Origin: Thermobispora bispora DSM 43833
Lineage (GTDB): Bacteria; Actinomycetota; Actinomycetes; Streptosporangiales; Streptosporangiaceae
Length of the DNA: 64,000 nt
NCBI RefSeq assembly: GCF_000092645.1
Contig: NC_014165.1
Coordinates: 2,418,001 to 2,482,000 of the forward strand
Direction: 5' to 3'
Below the pieces are notes generated by a model. That model was not told the DNA's origin. It worked only from the letters and a program-made list of their open reading frames with translations, and did not search any database. Positions 53,646 to 63,148 of this stretch are shown here, in pieces (position 1 is the stretch's first letter; each line of letters opens with the position of its first letter). A program made the translations under genes and the position numbers.

Positions 53646-55334
53646 ATGGGACGGGTGAACGAGGACGTGGCGGCGGCGCTCCAGGAGTACGCGGACCTGT
53701 TCGCGCTCACCGGTGGCGACCCATTCCGGGTGCGCAGCTACCAGAAGGCCGCCAAGTCCATCGCCGGGTACCCCGAGGACCTGCGGCACACCGACATCCG
53801 GAAGATCCCCCACGTGGGGGAGGCGATCGGCAAGAAGGTCGAGGAGTTCCTGCGACGGGGGAGCTTCCGCCAGCTCGACGAGCTGCGCGCCCGCATCCCC
53901 GCGGGGGTGCGCGCGCTGACGCGGATCCCCTCGCTCGGGCCGAAGCGCGCCCTCCTCCTCTATAACGAGCTGGGGATCGACTCCCCGGCCGCGCTCGCGG
54001 AGGCGATCAAGGCAGGGCGGCTCGCCGGGGTGCGCGGATTCGGCCCCAAGGCCGAGGAGAACCTGCTCCGGGGCATCGAGCAGCTCGAGCTCGCGGGCAA
54101 GCGGTTCCACCTCGGCATCGCCATCGACCTGGCGGAACGCATCATGGCCGCCCTGCCCGCGGAGCGGATCGCGTACGCCGGGTCGGTCCGCCGGATGAAG
54201 GAGACCGTGGGCGACATCGACATCCTCGCGGTCGGCCCGCCCACGCTGATGGACGCCCTCGCCCGCCTGCCGTACGTGACCGAGGTGATCGCGCGCGGCG
54301 ACCGGAAGACCTCGGTGCGGACCGACCGCGGGGTGCAGGTGGACCTGCGCCTGGTGCCCGCCGAGTCCTGGGGCGCCGCCCTGGTCTACTTCACCGGCAG
54401 CAAGGAGCACAACGTCCACATCAGGGAGCTCGCGGTCAAGAAGGGCTGGAAGCTCTCCGAGTACGGGCTGTTCGACGCCGACGACCGGGTGATCGCCGCG
54501 GCGACCGAGGAGGACGTGTACCGCGCCCTCGGCATGGAGTGGGTGCCACCGCCGCTGCGCGAGGACCGCGGCGAGGTCGAGGCCGCGCTGCGGGGCGAGC
54601 TGCCCCGGCTGGTCGAGCTCTCCGACATCAAGGGCGACCTGCACACGCACACCGACCTGACCGACGGCGTGGCCCCGCTGGAGGAGATGGTCGCCGCGGC
54701 CGCGCGGCGCGGCTACGCCTACTACGCGGTCACCGACCACGCGCCGAACCTGGTCATGCAGCGGATGACCCTGGAGAAGGCGCTGGACCAGCGCGCCAGG
54801 CTCGCCGAGCTGCAGGCCCGCCATCCGGGGATGCGGCTGCTCCACGGCACCGAGCTCAACATCGGGCCGGACGGCTCGGTGGACTGGCCGGCCGAGGTGC
54901 TCGCCGGGTTCGACATCCGGGTCGCCTCGGTGCACTCGCACTTCACCCAGCCGCGCGACGAGATGACCCGGCGCCTCATCGCGGTCTGCGAGAACCCGCA
55001 CGTCGACATCGTCGGCCACCCCACCGCGAGGCGGCTCGGGTCGCGGGCGCCGGTGGACGCCGACTGGGAGGCGGTCTTCCGCGCCGCCGCCCGCACCCAC
55101 ACGATCATGGAGATCGATTCCTACCCGGACCGGGCCGACCTCGACTCCGATCTGGTACGGCTCGCACGCCACCACGGGGTGAAGTTCTCCATCGACAGCG
55201 ACGCGCACGCCATCCCGCACCTGGACCACCTGCGGTTCGGGGTCGGCATCGCCCAGCGGGCCTGGCTCACCCCCGACGACGTGGTGAACACCTGGCCGCT
55301 CGACCGGCTGCTCGCCTACCTGGGCCGCTCGTGA
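53646..55334 (+). CDS. polX: family X DNA polymerase with C-terminal PHP domain
   Basis: A 562-residue bacterial PolX. It has an N-terminal HhH/8-kDa domain (HVGEAIGKKVEEFL and SLGPKRALLLYNELG). The polymerase palm has GSVRRMKETVGDIDIL and VQVDLRLVP carrying the metal-binding aspartates. A C-terminal PHP phosphoesterase starts at DLHTHTDLTDG (about 340), with TDHAP, HGTELNIGPDG and SIDSDAHAIPH. The PHP domain gives 3'-5' exonuclease and AP-site processing, so the enzyme fills short gaps in base-excision repair. ATG 53646, 900 nt from gdhA. Confidence 0.94.
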   Translation: MGRVNEDVAAALQEYADLFALTGGDPFRVRSYQKAAKSIAGYPEDLRHTDIRKIPHVGEAIGKKVEEFLRRGSFRQLDELRARIPAGVRALTRIPSLGPKRALLLYNELGIDSPAALAEAIKAGRLAGVRGFGPKAEENLLRGIEQLELAGKRFHLGIAIDLAERIMAALPAERIAYAGSVRRMKETVGDIDILAVGPPTLMDALARLPYVTEVIARGDRKTSVRTDRGVQVDLRLVPAESWGAALVYFTGSKEHNVHIRELAVKKGWKLSEYGLFDADDRVIAAATEEDVYRALGMEWVPPPLREDRGEVEAALRGELPRLVELSDIKGDLHTHTDLTDGVAPLEEMVAAAARRGYAYYAVTDHAPNLVMQRMTLEKALDQRARLAELQARHPGMRLLHGTELNIGPDGSVDWPAEVLAGFDIRVASVHSHFTQPRDEMTRRLIAVCENPHVDIVGHPTARRLGSRAPVDADWEAVFRAAARTHTIMEIDSYPDRADLDSDLVRLARHHGVKFSIDSDAHAIPHLDHLRFGVGIAQRAWLTPDDVVNTWPLDRLLAYLGRS

Positions 55335-55792
55335 GCCGGCCCCGGCGGCCGTGCCGGTGTACCGGCCAGGGCTCCGGCCGGGTGGGGCGCAGCAGGGGTC
55401 GTGCCACCGAGCCGAGACGCCCGATCGGCACGCCCGTGAGCGTCTCGCCCGGCGCGCCCCGTGGGCACGTGGCCCCGGCGCGCCCGAGCGCCGGGGGCAT
55501 CTTTGGGCCGGCCGGCCGAGCCCGGCCCGGCACGGCAAGGCCACCCGGCGAGCAGGGCTATCCCTGCCACCGGTGGTGGCCGCGCGGCGCGGACGGGCGG
55601 TGATCCTTTGGGCACGTCTTACACCGACTTGAGCCGTCCGTTCGGCACCATCGCCGAAGATCCCGTTATGGTCGTGGCCCAAGCGGGGGTCGCGCCGGGA
55701 GCGGCCCGGGTGAACCGGGTCGCGTACGGCGAGGTTCCCGGACGGGGGCCGGGCCCACGGCCGCCGTGGGGAGCGAGCAGGGAGGATCGGGC
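55335..55792. other. intergenic region, no gene seen
   Basis: 458 nt upstream of the WS/DGAT gene. Frames are Arg/Pro/Ala-rich in all phases. A less GC-rich stretch around 55612-55670 (TCTTACACCGACTTGAGCC...) may contain the promoter. Confidence 0.4.
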
Positions 55793-57280
55793 ATGCGCCA
55801 GCTCACGCCACTCGACGCGCAGTTCCTCAGCCTGGAGTCGGCCACGACCACGGCCCACGTCGGGACGGTATCGATCTTCGACGCCTCGTCCGCGCCGCCG
55901 GGCGCGGTGACGCGGAAGAGCCTGGTCGCCCTGCTGCGGGAACGCCTGCCGCTCGCGCCGCCGCTGCGCATGCGCCTCGCCGACGTCCCCCTCTGGCTCG
56001 ACCGGCCGTACTGGGTGGACGCCGAGGACTTCGATCCCGCCGACCACGTGCACGAGGCCGAGCTGCCGGCGCCGGGGGACGACCACCAGCTCGCGGCCTA
56101 CGTGGCCGGCGTCCACGCGCGGCGGCTCGACCGGAGCCGCCCGCTGTGGGAGGCCCACCTCATCCACGGCCTCTCCGGCGACCGGGTCGCCCTCTACACC
56201 AAGATCCACCATTGCGCGATCGACGGCGTCACCGGGTCGGAGATCCTCGCCGCGGTGCTCGACCCGTCCCCCGACCCCCGGCTGGTGGAGCCTCCGCCGC
56301 CGGTGGAGCCGGAGCGCGGGCCCGGGCTGGTGGGCATGCTCGCGGGCGCGGTGGCGAGGTCGGCGCTCCAGCCGGTGGAGACGCTCTGCTCGCTCGGCCG
56401 CACCCTCGGCGACCTGGACACGCTCCCGGTGCTCTCCACCCTGCCCGACGCCCGCCGGATCGCCCGGGCGGCGCGGGCGCTGGCCGGGGACACCCGTGCG
56501 GTCCCCGAGACGCCTCCCCTGGTGGTGCCGCGGACCCCGTTCAACGGCCGGATCACCGGCGCGCGGGCGGTCTCGTTCGGCTCGGTGCCGATGGGCGAGG
56601 TACGGCGGGTGGCCCGGGTGTTCGGGATGAGCCCCAACGACGTGGTGATGACGCTGTGCGCGTCGGTGCTGCGCCGGTGGCTGCTCGCCCACGGCGCGCT
56701 ACCGGACCGGCCCCTGGTCGCCGCGGTCCCCGTGGCGCTCCGCACCGCCGGCGGCGACCTGGGCAACAGGATCTCGGCGATGGTGATGCCGCTCGCCACC
56801 GAGGTGGCCGACCCGGCGGAGCGGCTGGCCGCGGTCCGGTCGGCCATGGCGGCCGCGAAGCGGCGGTTCGTGCTCTCCAAGCGCAGCTGGCTGAACGACG
56901 TGTGCGCGATGTTCCCGGCCGCGTTCGCCAAGCTCGCCACGCCGATCGTCTTCCGGATGCTCGGCGTCGCCGGCACCGGGGTGAACGTGATCATCTCGCA
57001 TGTGCCGGGGCCGCGCCGTCCGCTCTACCTCTGCGGGGCCCGGATGCTCGCCTGCCACCCGCTCTCCGTGGTGACCGACGCAACCGGCGGCCTCAGCATC
57101 ACCTGCATCTCCTACGACGGCCGGCTGGACTTCGGCTTCGTCGTCTGCCCCGATCTGGTCCCCGACGTGTGGAGCCTCACCGGGCACCTCGGCGACGCGC
57201 TGGACGAGCTGCTCCGCCTGGCGGGAGAGACGGATCGGCCCGAGGGGACGGCCCCGGAGGAGGACAAGGTTCCGGCCTGA
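55793..57280 (+). CDS. wax ester synthase / diacylglycerol acyltransferase (WS/DGAT)
   Basis: A 495-residue bifunctional acyltransferase. The active-site HHxxxDG reads HHCAIDG (His139-His140, Asp144-Gly145), preceded by PLWEAHLIHGL. The C-terminal NDVVMTLCASVLRRW and PGPRRPLYLCGARM segments are conserved. It joins acyl-CoA to fatty alcohol or diacylglycerol to make storage lipid, membrane-associated in actinomycetes. ATG 55793 follows GGGAGGATCGGGC. It suggests the organism stores triacylglycerol. Confidence 0.93.
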   Translation: MRQLTPLDAQFLSLESATTTAHVGTVSIFDASSAPPGAVTRKSLVALLRERLPLAPPLRMRLADVPLWLDRPYWVDAEDFDPADHVHEAELPAPGDDHQLAAYVAGVHARRLDRSRPLWEAHLIHGLSGDRVALYTKIHHCAIDGVTGSEILAAVLDPSPDPRLVEPPPPVEPERGPGLVGMLAGAVARSALQPVETLCSLGRTLGDLDTLPVLSTLPDARRIARAARALAGDTRAVPETPPLVVPRTPFNGRITGARAVSFGSVPMGEVRRVARVFGMSPNDVVMTLCASVLRRWLLAHGALPDRPLVAAVPVALRTAGGDLGNRISAMVMPLATEVADPAERLAAVRSAMAAAKRRFVLSKRSWLNDVCAMFPAAFAKLATPIVFRMLGVAGTGVNVIISHVPGPRRPLYLCGARMLACHPLSVVTDATGGLSITCISYDGRLDFGFVVCPDLVPDVWSLTGHLGDALDELLRLAGETDRPEGTAPEEDKVPA

Positions 57281-57310
57281 CGCGGACCCGGACCGGCCGG
57301 GCGTGGGCGG

Positions 57311-57916
57311 CTAACCCAGGGCGTGGGCGATCAGCTCGGCCACGGCGTCGGGATCGATGTGGTGGCCGGTGAGCTGGCAGAGGTTCTCCTGGTAGAGGAG
57401 TACGGCGGCGAAGGTGGCCGCCGCGGCCTCGAGCCGTGCCGCGTCGCCGCGGCTGCCGGGGAGGGCGAGCTCGAGGGCGAACTTCGCGCGCCGGATGATC
57501 TCCGCGTTGAGCGAGCCGAGCCGCTCCCGTACGGAGCGGTGGGTGTCGGCCTCCCGGAACAGGATGCGCCGCATCGCCGGGGAGGCGCGGAGCGGCAGGC
57601 GGCGGGCGAGCCGGGAGAGCGTCCCGGCGGGGTCGCCCGGAACGGCCTCGACCTCGTCCTCGGTCACCGCCGTCCGTTCCTGGACGAGCGAGATGAGCAC
57701 GTCGATCTTGCGCGGGAAGTAGTGGAAGACCAGCCCTTTGGGCACGCCGGCGACCTCGGCGATCCGCGCGGTGGGGGTCGCCTCGTAGCCGTCACCGGCG
57801 AAGAGCTGCTCGGCCGCGTCAAGGATCCGGGTCCGGGCGTCGGCTTCCGCCGCTTTCCTCTTTCTTTCGGCCCGGGAACGCGACCACGCCCGCGCGGTCT
57901 CGAGAGGGTTTTCCAC
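57311..57916 (-). CDS. TetR-family transcriptional regulator
   Basis: 201 residues with the TetR helix-turn-helix (TARIAEVAGVPKGLVFHYF followed by PRKIDVL) after an Arg/Lys-rich N-terminus. The ligand domain has no recognisable match. It starts at GTG 57916; the gene ends 30 nt from the convergent WS/DGAT stop. It lies in tandem with the downstream-coded actP operon in the same strand, so its targets are uncertain; lipid-storage control of WS/DGAT is one guess. Confidence 0.9.
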   Translation of the reverse strand: MENPLETARAWSRSRAERKRKAAEADARTRILDAAEQLFAGDGYEATPTARIAEVAGVPKGLVFHYFPRKIDVLISLVQERTAVTEDEVEAVPGDPAGTLSRLARRLPLRASPAMRRILFREADTHRSVRERLGSLNAEIIRRAKFALELALPGSRGDAARLEAAAATFAAVLLYQENLCQLTGHHIDPDAVAELIAHALG

Positions 57917-58053
57917 AGGCCAGACGATAACCAGAGTGGGGGTTCCAACGCCATGCCCAGGGCAGGGCTATGGCCCGGCCGGGGCGGCAGCCCCGGCCGG
58001 GCCCGACGGCGCCGGGGAAAAGGGGGGACAGAATCGGCAGGAGGCGCCGACGA

Positions 58054-59667
58054 TCAGTGGGTGGACGCCTTCTCCGCGCCGAGCCCGGTGAGCGCCCGGA
58101 CCTCGATCTCGGCGAACTTCTGGGCGTTGTACTCCTTGCTGAGCACGGTGCCGAGGTAGCCGCAGAGGAAGCCGATGGGGATCGAGAAGATGCCCGGGTT
58201 GGAGATCGGGACCACCGCGAAGTCGACGTTCGGGAACATCGCCGAGGGCGAGCCCGAGACCACCGGCGAGAAGACCACCAGGAGCACGGCGGAGATCAGG
58301 CCGCCGTAGATGGCGGAGACCGCGCCCGCGGTGTTGAACCTCTTCCAGAACAGGCTGTAGAGGATCGCCGGCAGGTTGCCCGAGGCGGCGACGGCGAACG
58401 CCAGGGCGACGAGGAAGGCCACGTTCAGCGACTGGGCGAAGATGCCGAGCACGATCGAGATGGCACCGACCACGAAGGCGGCGATCCGGGCGGCGTTCAC
58501 CTCCTCCTTCTCGGTGATGTTCCCGCGCTTGAACACGTGGGCGTACAGGTCGTGCGCGAAGCTCGACGAGGAGGCGAGGGTGAGGCCGGCGACCACGGCG
58601 AGGATCGTGGCGAACGCGACCGCCGCGATGACCGCGAGCAGCACGGTGCCGCCCACGTCACCGAAGAAGTCCCGCCCGACCGCCTCGGCGAGCTGCGGCG
58701 CGGCCGTGTTGCCCGCCGCGTTCGCCTCGGCGATGGTCTGCGAGCCGACCAGGGCGGCGGCGCCGAAGCCGAGCACCAGGGTGAAGAGGTAGAACACGCC
58801 GATGATGCCGATGCCCCACATCACCGACTTACGGGCGTCCTGCGCGGTCGGGACCGTGTAGAAGCGGATCAGGATGTGGGGCAGGCCCGCGGTGCCGAGG
58901 ACGAGCGCCAGGCCGAGGCTGATCAGGTCGATCTTGCCCCAGATGCCCTGATCGTCGGTGCCGTACTTGAGGCCCGGGTTGAGGAACGCGTCGCCCTTTC
59001 CGCTCTGCGCGGCCGCGTCACCGAGCAGCGCGGAGAGGTTGAAGCCGTACTTGGCGAGCACGAGCAGGGTGACGAGCCCGGCACCGGCCATCAGGAAGAC
59101 CGCCTTGACGATCTGGACCCACGTGGTGCCCTTCATGCCGCCGAACACCACGTAGATGATCATCAGCAGGCCGACACCGACGATGGTCCACATCTTCCCC
59201 GCTTCGGAGGAGATGCCGAGCAGCAGGCCGACGAGGGCACCGGCACCGACCATCTGCGCGATCAGGTAGAAGATGCTCACCGTGATGGTGGACACGCCGG
59301 CGGCCGTGCGCACCGGGCGCGGGGACATCCGGAACGCCAGGACGTCGGCCATGGTGTACTTGCCGGAGTTGCGCATGAGCTCCGCGACGAGGAGCAGCGC
59401 CACCAGCCAGGCCACCAGGAAGCCGATCGAGTAGAGGAACCCGTCGTACCCGGAGAGCGCGATCATGCCGGCGATGCCGAGGAAGGACGCCGCCGACATG
59501 TAGTCGCCACCGATCGCGAGACCGTTCTGCAGGCCGCTGAACGAGCGGCCACCGGCGTAGAAGTCCGCGGCACTCTTGGTGTTCCGGCTCGCCCAGAACG
59601 TGATCGCCAGCGTGGCCGCCACGAACAGGACGAACAGGATGGTCGATAGGACCTGGTGGCTGCTCAC
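58054..59667 (-). CDS. actP: cation/acetate symporter (SSS family)
   Basis: A 537-residue sodium:solute symporter of the ActP type with 13 hydrophobic segments expected. Family segments are YAGGRSFSGLQNGLAIGGDY (then MSAASFLGI), GTAGLPHILIRFYTVP and ALAFAVAASGNLPAILYSLF (then WKRF). It takes up acetate (or pyruvate/propionate) with Na+ or H+. Its start ATG 59667 overlaps the stop of the upstream DUF485 gene by 4 nt (ATGA), the usual yjcH-actP coupling. The operon has a CRP-like dyad in its leader. Confidence 0.93.
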   Translation of the reverse strand: MSSHQVLSTILFVLFVAATLAITFWASRNTKSAADFYAGGRSFSGLQNGLAIGGDYMSAASFLGIAGMIALSGYDGFLYSIGFLVAWLVALLLVAELMRNSGKYTMADVLAFRMSPRPVRTAAGVSTITVSIFYLIAQMVGAGALVGLLLGISSEAGKMWTIVGVGLLMIIYVVFGGMKGTTWVQIVKAVFLMAGAGLVTLLVLAKYGFNLSALLGDAAAQSGKGDAFLNPGLKYGTDDQGIWGKIDLISLGLALVLGTAGLPHILIRFYTVPTAQDARKSVMWGIGIIGVFYLFTLVLGFGAAALVGSQTIAEANAAGNTAAPQLAEAVGRDFFGDVGGTVLLAVIAAVAFATILAVVAGLTLASSSSFAHDLYAHVFKRGNITEKEEVNAARIAAFVVGAISIVLGIFAQSLNVAFLVALAFAVAASGNLPAILYSLFWKRFNTAGAVSAIYGGLISAVLLVVFSPVVSGSPSAMFPNVDFAVVPISNPGIFSIPIGFLCGYLGTVLSKEYNAQKFAEIEVRALTGLGAEKASTH

Positions 59668-59996
59668 TTGACCGCCCCCTCGAGCTCGGCCTTACGGCGG
59701 AGGTCCTCGGCAAGCGGGTCGAGCTTGCTCGAGGCGTGCCTGGAGTACGCCCAGGTGATCAGGAACGTCGATGCGAACTGCAGCAACCCGAAGATCAGGG
59801 CGACGTTGATGTTGCCGATCAGCTTCGTGCCCATGAAGTCACGGGCGAAGCCGGAGAGCACCACGTAGAGCAGGTACCAGGCAAGGAAGGCCACGGTCAT
59901 GGGGAAGGCCCACGACCGGTACCTGCGGCGCAGCTCACCGAACTGCTGGCTGGCCTGTATCCGCTCGTAGACCGAGGAGTCGTGCTGAACGGTCAT
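59664..59996 (-). CDS. yjcH: DUF485 membrane protein (YjcH)
   Basis: 110 residues, two TM helices: WAFPMTVAFLAWYLLYVVLS and NVALIFGLLQFASTFLITWAY. The C-terminal tail is basic and acidic (SRHASSKLDPLAEDL). DUF485 proteins sit next to acetate permeases in many bacteria and probably stabilise or modulate them. ATG 59996 with GGAGGAGGGC immediately upstream; an earlier in-frame start (60026) would be in the CRP-like site. Co-translated with actP. Confidence 0.9.
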   Translation of the reverse strand: MTVQHDSSVYERIQASQQFGELRRRYRSWAFPMTVAFLAWYLLYVVLSGFARDFMGTKLIGNINVALIFGLLQFASTFLITWAYSRHASSKLDPLAEDLRRKAELEGAVK

Positions 59997-60011
59997 GCCC
60001 TCCTCCAAACG

Positions 60012-60027
60012 AGTGATCTGGATCACT
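60012..60027. promoter_or_regulatory. CRP/GlxR-like site in the yjcH-actP leader
   Basis: AGTGATC-TG-GATCACT, 7-bp perfect arms, contains GTGA-N6-TCAC, the CRP/GlxR core. It sits 16-31 nt before the yjcH start, between a possible promoter (TAGCGT -10 on the minus strand at about 60032) and the ribosome-binding site. Actinobacterial GlxR/Crp is known to control acetate uptake. Repression by this position is inferred. Confidence 0.65.
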
Positions 60028-60445
60028 TCACGCTAGGTTCGGAGGGCCGCTTGTTTCGAGACCTTTACGGTCACGTGTCGCCCAGCCGTCGCAGTACGTC
60101 GTTCACCTGGTGGGTGGCTGCGGTGAATGGTCGAATGCGTGCGCCGAACGGCACGGCGGCCATCCCGGCCGGAGCGCCGGCCGCCGCCGCCGGGCTCGAC
60201 GACCCCCGGGAAGCGGCCGCGGTGAACGGCCGGATGCGTGCGCTCGACGGCACGCCGAGCACCCCATCCGGCCCCTCGCCCGCGCGGCCGACCGCAAGGG
60301 CCTCCGGATCAGGCGGTTGCGCTGGCCGGCCGGCATGCTCCCACCGGCACCACGCTCAACCGGTCCCGGTCCGGCTGCCCCCGAGGGGTCCCGGGGCAGG
60401 CGGCCGAGGTGGACTGCTGAATTCCTGCGCCGTACGGCACGGCGG
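60028..60445. repeat. gene-free region with a degenerate ~100-bp direct repeat
   Basis: Two related copies begin at 60120 and 60219 (GCGGTGAAYGGYCGRATGCG, continuing TGCGC...GGCACG). The shorter related run TGCGCCGTACGGCACGGCGG, continuing GGTCATCCCG-like bases, follows at 60426-60458 and overlaps the 3' end of the next CDS. No gene is called here; the region separates the two symporter loci. Confidence 0.65.
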
Positions 60446-61924
60446 TCATCCCGTCCGGGGGCGCCAGCTCCCGCGGTCGACGTCGAGGGTCTCCGGGGCG
60501 TGCAGCCGCACCATGGTCCGGGCCACCCCCGGCGGGATCCGCGAGGGGGTGAGCAGCGAGACCACGATCATCACGAGGAAGGACACGGGCACCGTCCACG
60601 CGGCCGGCTCGGCGAGCAGCACGCCGATCCAGCCGTCGTGCGGCCCGCCCACCATGGTCGCGAGCACGGCGGTGGCGGCGAGCCCGCCGCCGACCAGGAG
60701 CCCGGCCATCGCGCCGACCGTGGTGAGCCTCCGCCACCAGATGCCGAGCACGAGGAGCGGGCAGAACGAGGAGGCCGCCACGGCGAACGCCAGGCCCACC
60801 ACGTTGGCGACCGGCAGCGACCGCACGGTGAGCGCCAGCGCGAACGGCACGATGAGCGCCAGCGCGGTCGCCATCCGGAAGGCGCGCACCCCGCCGGCCC
60901 CGAGGATGTCCTGCGCGATCACCCCGGCCACGGAGACCGTGAGCCCCGAGGAGGTGGAGAGGAACGCGGCGAACGCGCCCGCGCTCACCAGCGCGGTGAG
61001 CAGCTCGCCCAGGGTCCCGCCGATCAGCCTGCTCGGCAGGGAGATCACCACGGTGTCGGTCGCGGGCAGGCCGTACACCCGGCCGAGGAACCCGTAGCAC
61101 GCGGGCATCAGGTAGAACATGCCGAGCAGGGCGAGGACGACGAGGGTGGTCCGGCGGGCCGCCCGGCCGTCGGGGTTGGTGTAGAACCGGACGAGCACGT
61201 GGGGCAGGCCCATCGTGCCGAGGAACGTGGCGAGGATGAGCGAGTACGTCTCGTAGACCGCGTACTCCGAGCGGTGCAAGGGCTGCAGCCACGGGTCGTC
61301 CGGCGGGACCGCCGGCATGCCGTCGGAGCGCCACGCCCCGAGCATGAGCACGAGCGGCACCCCGAGCGCGGTGAGCTTGAGCCAGTACTGGAACGCCTGG
61401 ACGAAGGTGATCGACCGCATCCCGCCGGAGAGCACGTTCACCACGACCACGCAGGCCACGACGAACGCGCCCACCCAGGCCGGCGCCCCGGTCACCGTGC
61501 GCAGCACCAGCCCCGCGCTCTGGAGCTGCGGCATCAGGTAGAGCCACCCGATGAGCACCACCAGCACGCTGGAGACCCGCCGGACCGCCATCGACTCCAG
61601 GCGGGCCTCGGCGAAGTCGGGCAGCGTGTAGGCCCCCGACCGGCGCAGCGGGGCCGACACGAGCACGAGCAGCACCAGGTACCCGCCGGTCCAGCCGACC
61701 GGGAGCCAGAGCAGGTCCGTGCCGTACGTGAGGATGAGCCCGGCCACCCCGAGGAACGAGGCGGCCGAGAGGTACTCCCCGCCGATCGCCGAGGCGTTCC
61801 ACAGCGGGGAGACCGTGCGCGAGGCGACGTAGAAGTCCGAGGTGGTGCGCGAGATACGGATGCCGAACGCGCCGATCAGGATGGTCGCCACGACCACCAG
61901 GACGACGGCGACGAAGCTGCTCAT
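60446..61924 (-). CDS. second SSS-family symporter, ActP-like
   Basis: 492 residues, a sodium:solute symporter. Signature segments are ASAIGGEYLSAASFLGVAGL, GTMGLPHVLVRFYTNPD and AFAVAASSFCPLLVLGIWWR. It is paralogous to ActP at 58054 but shorter and more divergent; the substrate could be acetate, pyruvate or another monocarboxylate. It starts at ATG 61924 and follows a 123-residue membrane protein by 40 nt, in the same strand. It belongs to the LytSR-linked cluster 60446-64000. Confidence 0.9.
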   Translation of the reverse strand: MSSFVAVVLVVVATILIGAFGIRISRTTSDFYVASRTVSPLWNASAIGGEYLSAASFLGVAGLILTYGTDLLWLPVGWTGGYLVLLVLVSAPLRRSGAYTLPDFAEARLESMAVRRVSSVLVVLIGWLYLMPQLQSAGLVLRTVTGAPAWVGAFVVACVVVVNVLSGGMRSITFVQAFQYWLKLTALGVPLVLMLGAWRSDGMPAVPPDDPWLQPLHRSEYAVYETYSLILATFLGTMGLPHVLVRFYTNPDGRAARRTTLVVLALLGMFYLMPACYGFLGRVYGLPATDTVVISLPSRLIGGTLGELLTALVSAGAFAAFLSTSSGLTVSVAGVIAQDILGAGGVRAFRMATALALIVPFALALTVRSLPVANVVGLAFAVAASSFCPLLVLGIWWRRLTTVGAMAGLLVGGGLAATAVLATMVGGPHDGWIGVLLAEPAAWTVPVSFLVMIVVSLLTPSRIPPGVARTMVRLHAPETLDVDRGSWRPRTG

Positions 61925-61964
61925 CCGCGTCTCACCCGCGATACCCGCGTTCCGCCCGGGCGGC

Positions 61965-62336
61965 TCAGCGCCGCTCCACCAGGTCGGCGAAGTCCCGCTC
62001 GTTCCGCTCGGCCTGCCGTACGTAGAACCAGCCGACCGCGACGAAGGCAGGGTAGATCAGCACGGCGAGCACCGCCCACGGGAGCGGGATGCCGAGCAGC
62101 CGCACCGAGGAGATCTGGGGCACGAGGAGGAAGAGCAGCGGCAGCCCGCCGACCACGAGGCCGAGCAGGCTGCACACGAACAACGCCAGGCGGAGCTGCG
62201 TCCTGATCAAGGAGCGCATGTAGATCTCGCCCAGCTTCGTCTGCTCGTCGATCTCGCGGGTGAGCGGGTAGCGCGGCCGGCGCGCCGCCGACGTCCGTGG
62301 GCTGGTGACGACCACCCGGCGCGGCTTGGCGTTCAC
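61965..62336 (-). CDS. small membrane protein, DUF485-like partner of the second symporter
   Basis: 123 residues with two TM segments, ALFVCSLLGLVVGGLPLLFL and LPWAVLAVLIYPAFVAVGWF, and a charged N-terminus (RTSAARRPRYPLTREIDEQT). The topology and place next to an ActP-like gene mirror yjcH, so an accessory role is plausible although sequence similarity to DUF485 is weak. GTG 62336 starts 3 nt after the stop of the LytTR gene: translational coupling. Confidence 0.75.
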   Translation of the reverse strand: MNAKPRRVVVTSPRTSAARRPRYPLTREIDEQTKLGEIYMRSLIRTQLRLALFVCSLLGLVVGGLPLLFLLVPQISSVRLLGIPLPWAVLAVLIYPAFVAVGWFYVRQAERNERDFADLVERR

Positions 62337-62339
62337 GGC

Positions 62340-63086
62340 TCAGCTGTCCCGCTTCCCTTTCCGCGCCCGCCGGACCAGGAGGTCGCGCAGCTCGCGGGTG
62401 TGACGGCGGCTCACCGGGATCTCCGTGCCGCCCACCCGCACCGTGCACTTGCCGGAGTCGATGTGCATCTCGTCGATGTGCTTCACCGAGACCAGGTGAC
62501 TGCGGTGCACCCGCATGAACCCGGCGGAGGCCCACCGCTGCTCGAGGGTGGCGAGGGGGATGCGGACGAGATGGCTGCCCGTCGCGGTGTGCAGGCGGGC
62601 GTAGTCACCCTGGGCCTCGACGTACCTCACCTCCGAGCTCGCCACGAACTTGGTGACCCCGCCCAGCTCGACCGGGATCGTGTCGACCTGGGGCTCGGGC
62701 TCGGCACGGCCTTCGCACACCCGCCGGACCGCCTCGGCGAGGCGCTCCGGCCGGACCGGCTTGAGCAGGTAGTCCTCGGCCTTCAGCTCGAAAGCGTCGA
62801 CCGCGTGCTCCTCGTAGGCCGTCACGAACACCACCTTCGGCGGCCGGGAGAAGCGGGTGAGCAGCCGGCCGAGCACCACCCCGTCCAGACCGCGCATGCG
62901 GATGTCGAGGAAGACCGCGTCGACGGGTCTCTTCTCCGCGATCGCCCGGTCCAGGAGCTTCAACGCGGCCGCTCCGTCACGCGCGGTGAGCACGTCCCCG
63001 ATTCGGGGGTCCGCCCGGAGCAGGTAGGCGAGATCCTCCAGGGCGGGCTGCTCGTCATCGACCGCGAGGACGCGCAGACCGGTCAC
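62340..63086 (-). CDS. LytTR-family response regulator
   Basis: A 248-residue protein: a receiver domain with acidic residues at Asp10/Asp11 and phospho-acceptor Asp61 in AVFLDIRMRGLDG, then a C-terminal LytTR DNA-binding domain (TKFVASSEVRYVEAQGDYAR, RVHRSHLVSVKHID, GTEIPVSRRHTRELRDLL). It pairs with the LytS-type kinase starting at the right edge. GTG 63086 with AAAGGGG 8 nt upstream; an earlier start would add 21 residues. It likely drives the downstream symporter genes, and candidate LytTR half-sites lie in its own promoter. Confidence 0.93.
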   Translation of the reverse strand: MTGLRVLAVDDEQPALEDLAYLLRADPRIGDVLTARDGAAALKLLDRAIAEKRPVDAVFLDIRMRGLDGVVLGRLLTRFSRPPKVVFVTAYEEHAVDAFELKAEDYLLKPVRPERLAEAVRRVCEGRAEPEPQVDTIPVELGGVTKFVASSEVRYVEAQGDYARLHTATGSHLVRIPLATLEQRWASAGFMRVHRSHLVSVKHIDEMHIDSGKCTVRVGGTEIPVSRRHTRELRDLLVRRARKGKRDS

Positions 63087-63148
63087 CGAAACACCCCTTT
63101 CACCGGAAGAATCTTTTTGAGAGTGAAGAACGGGATGCCGGAAAGTCA

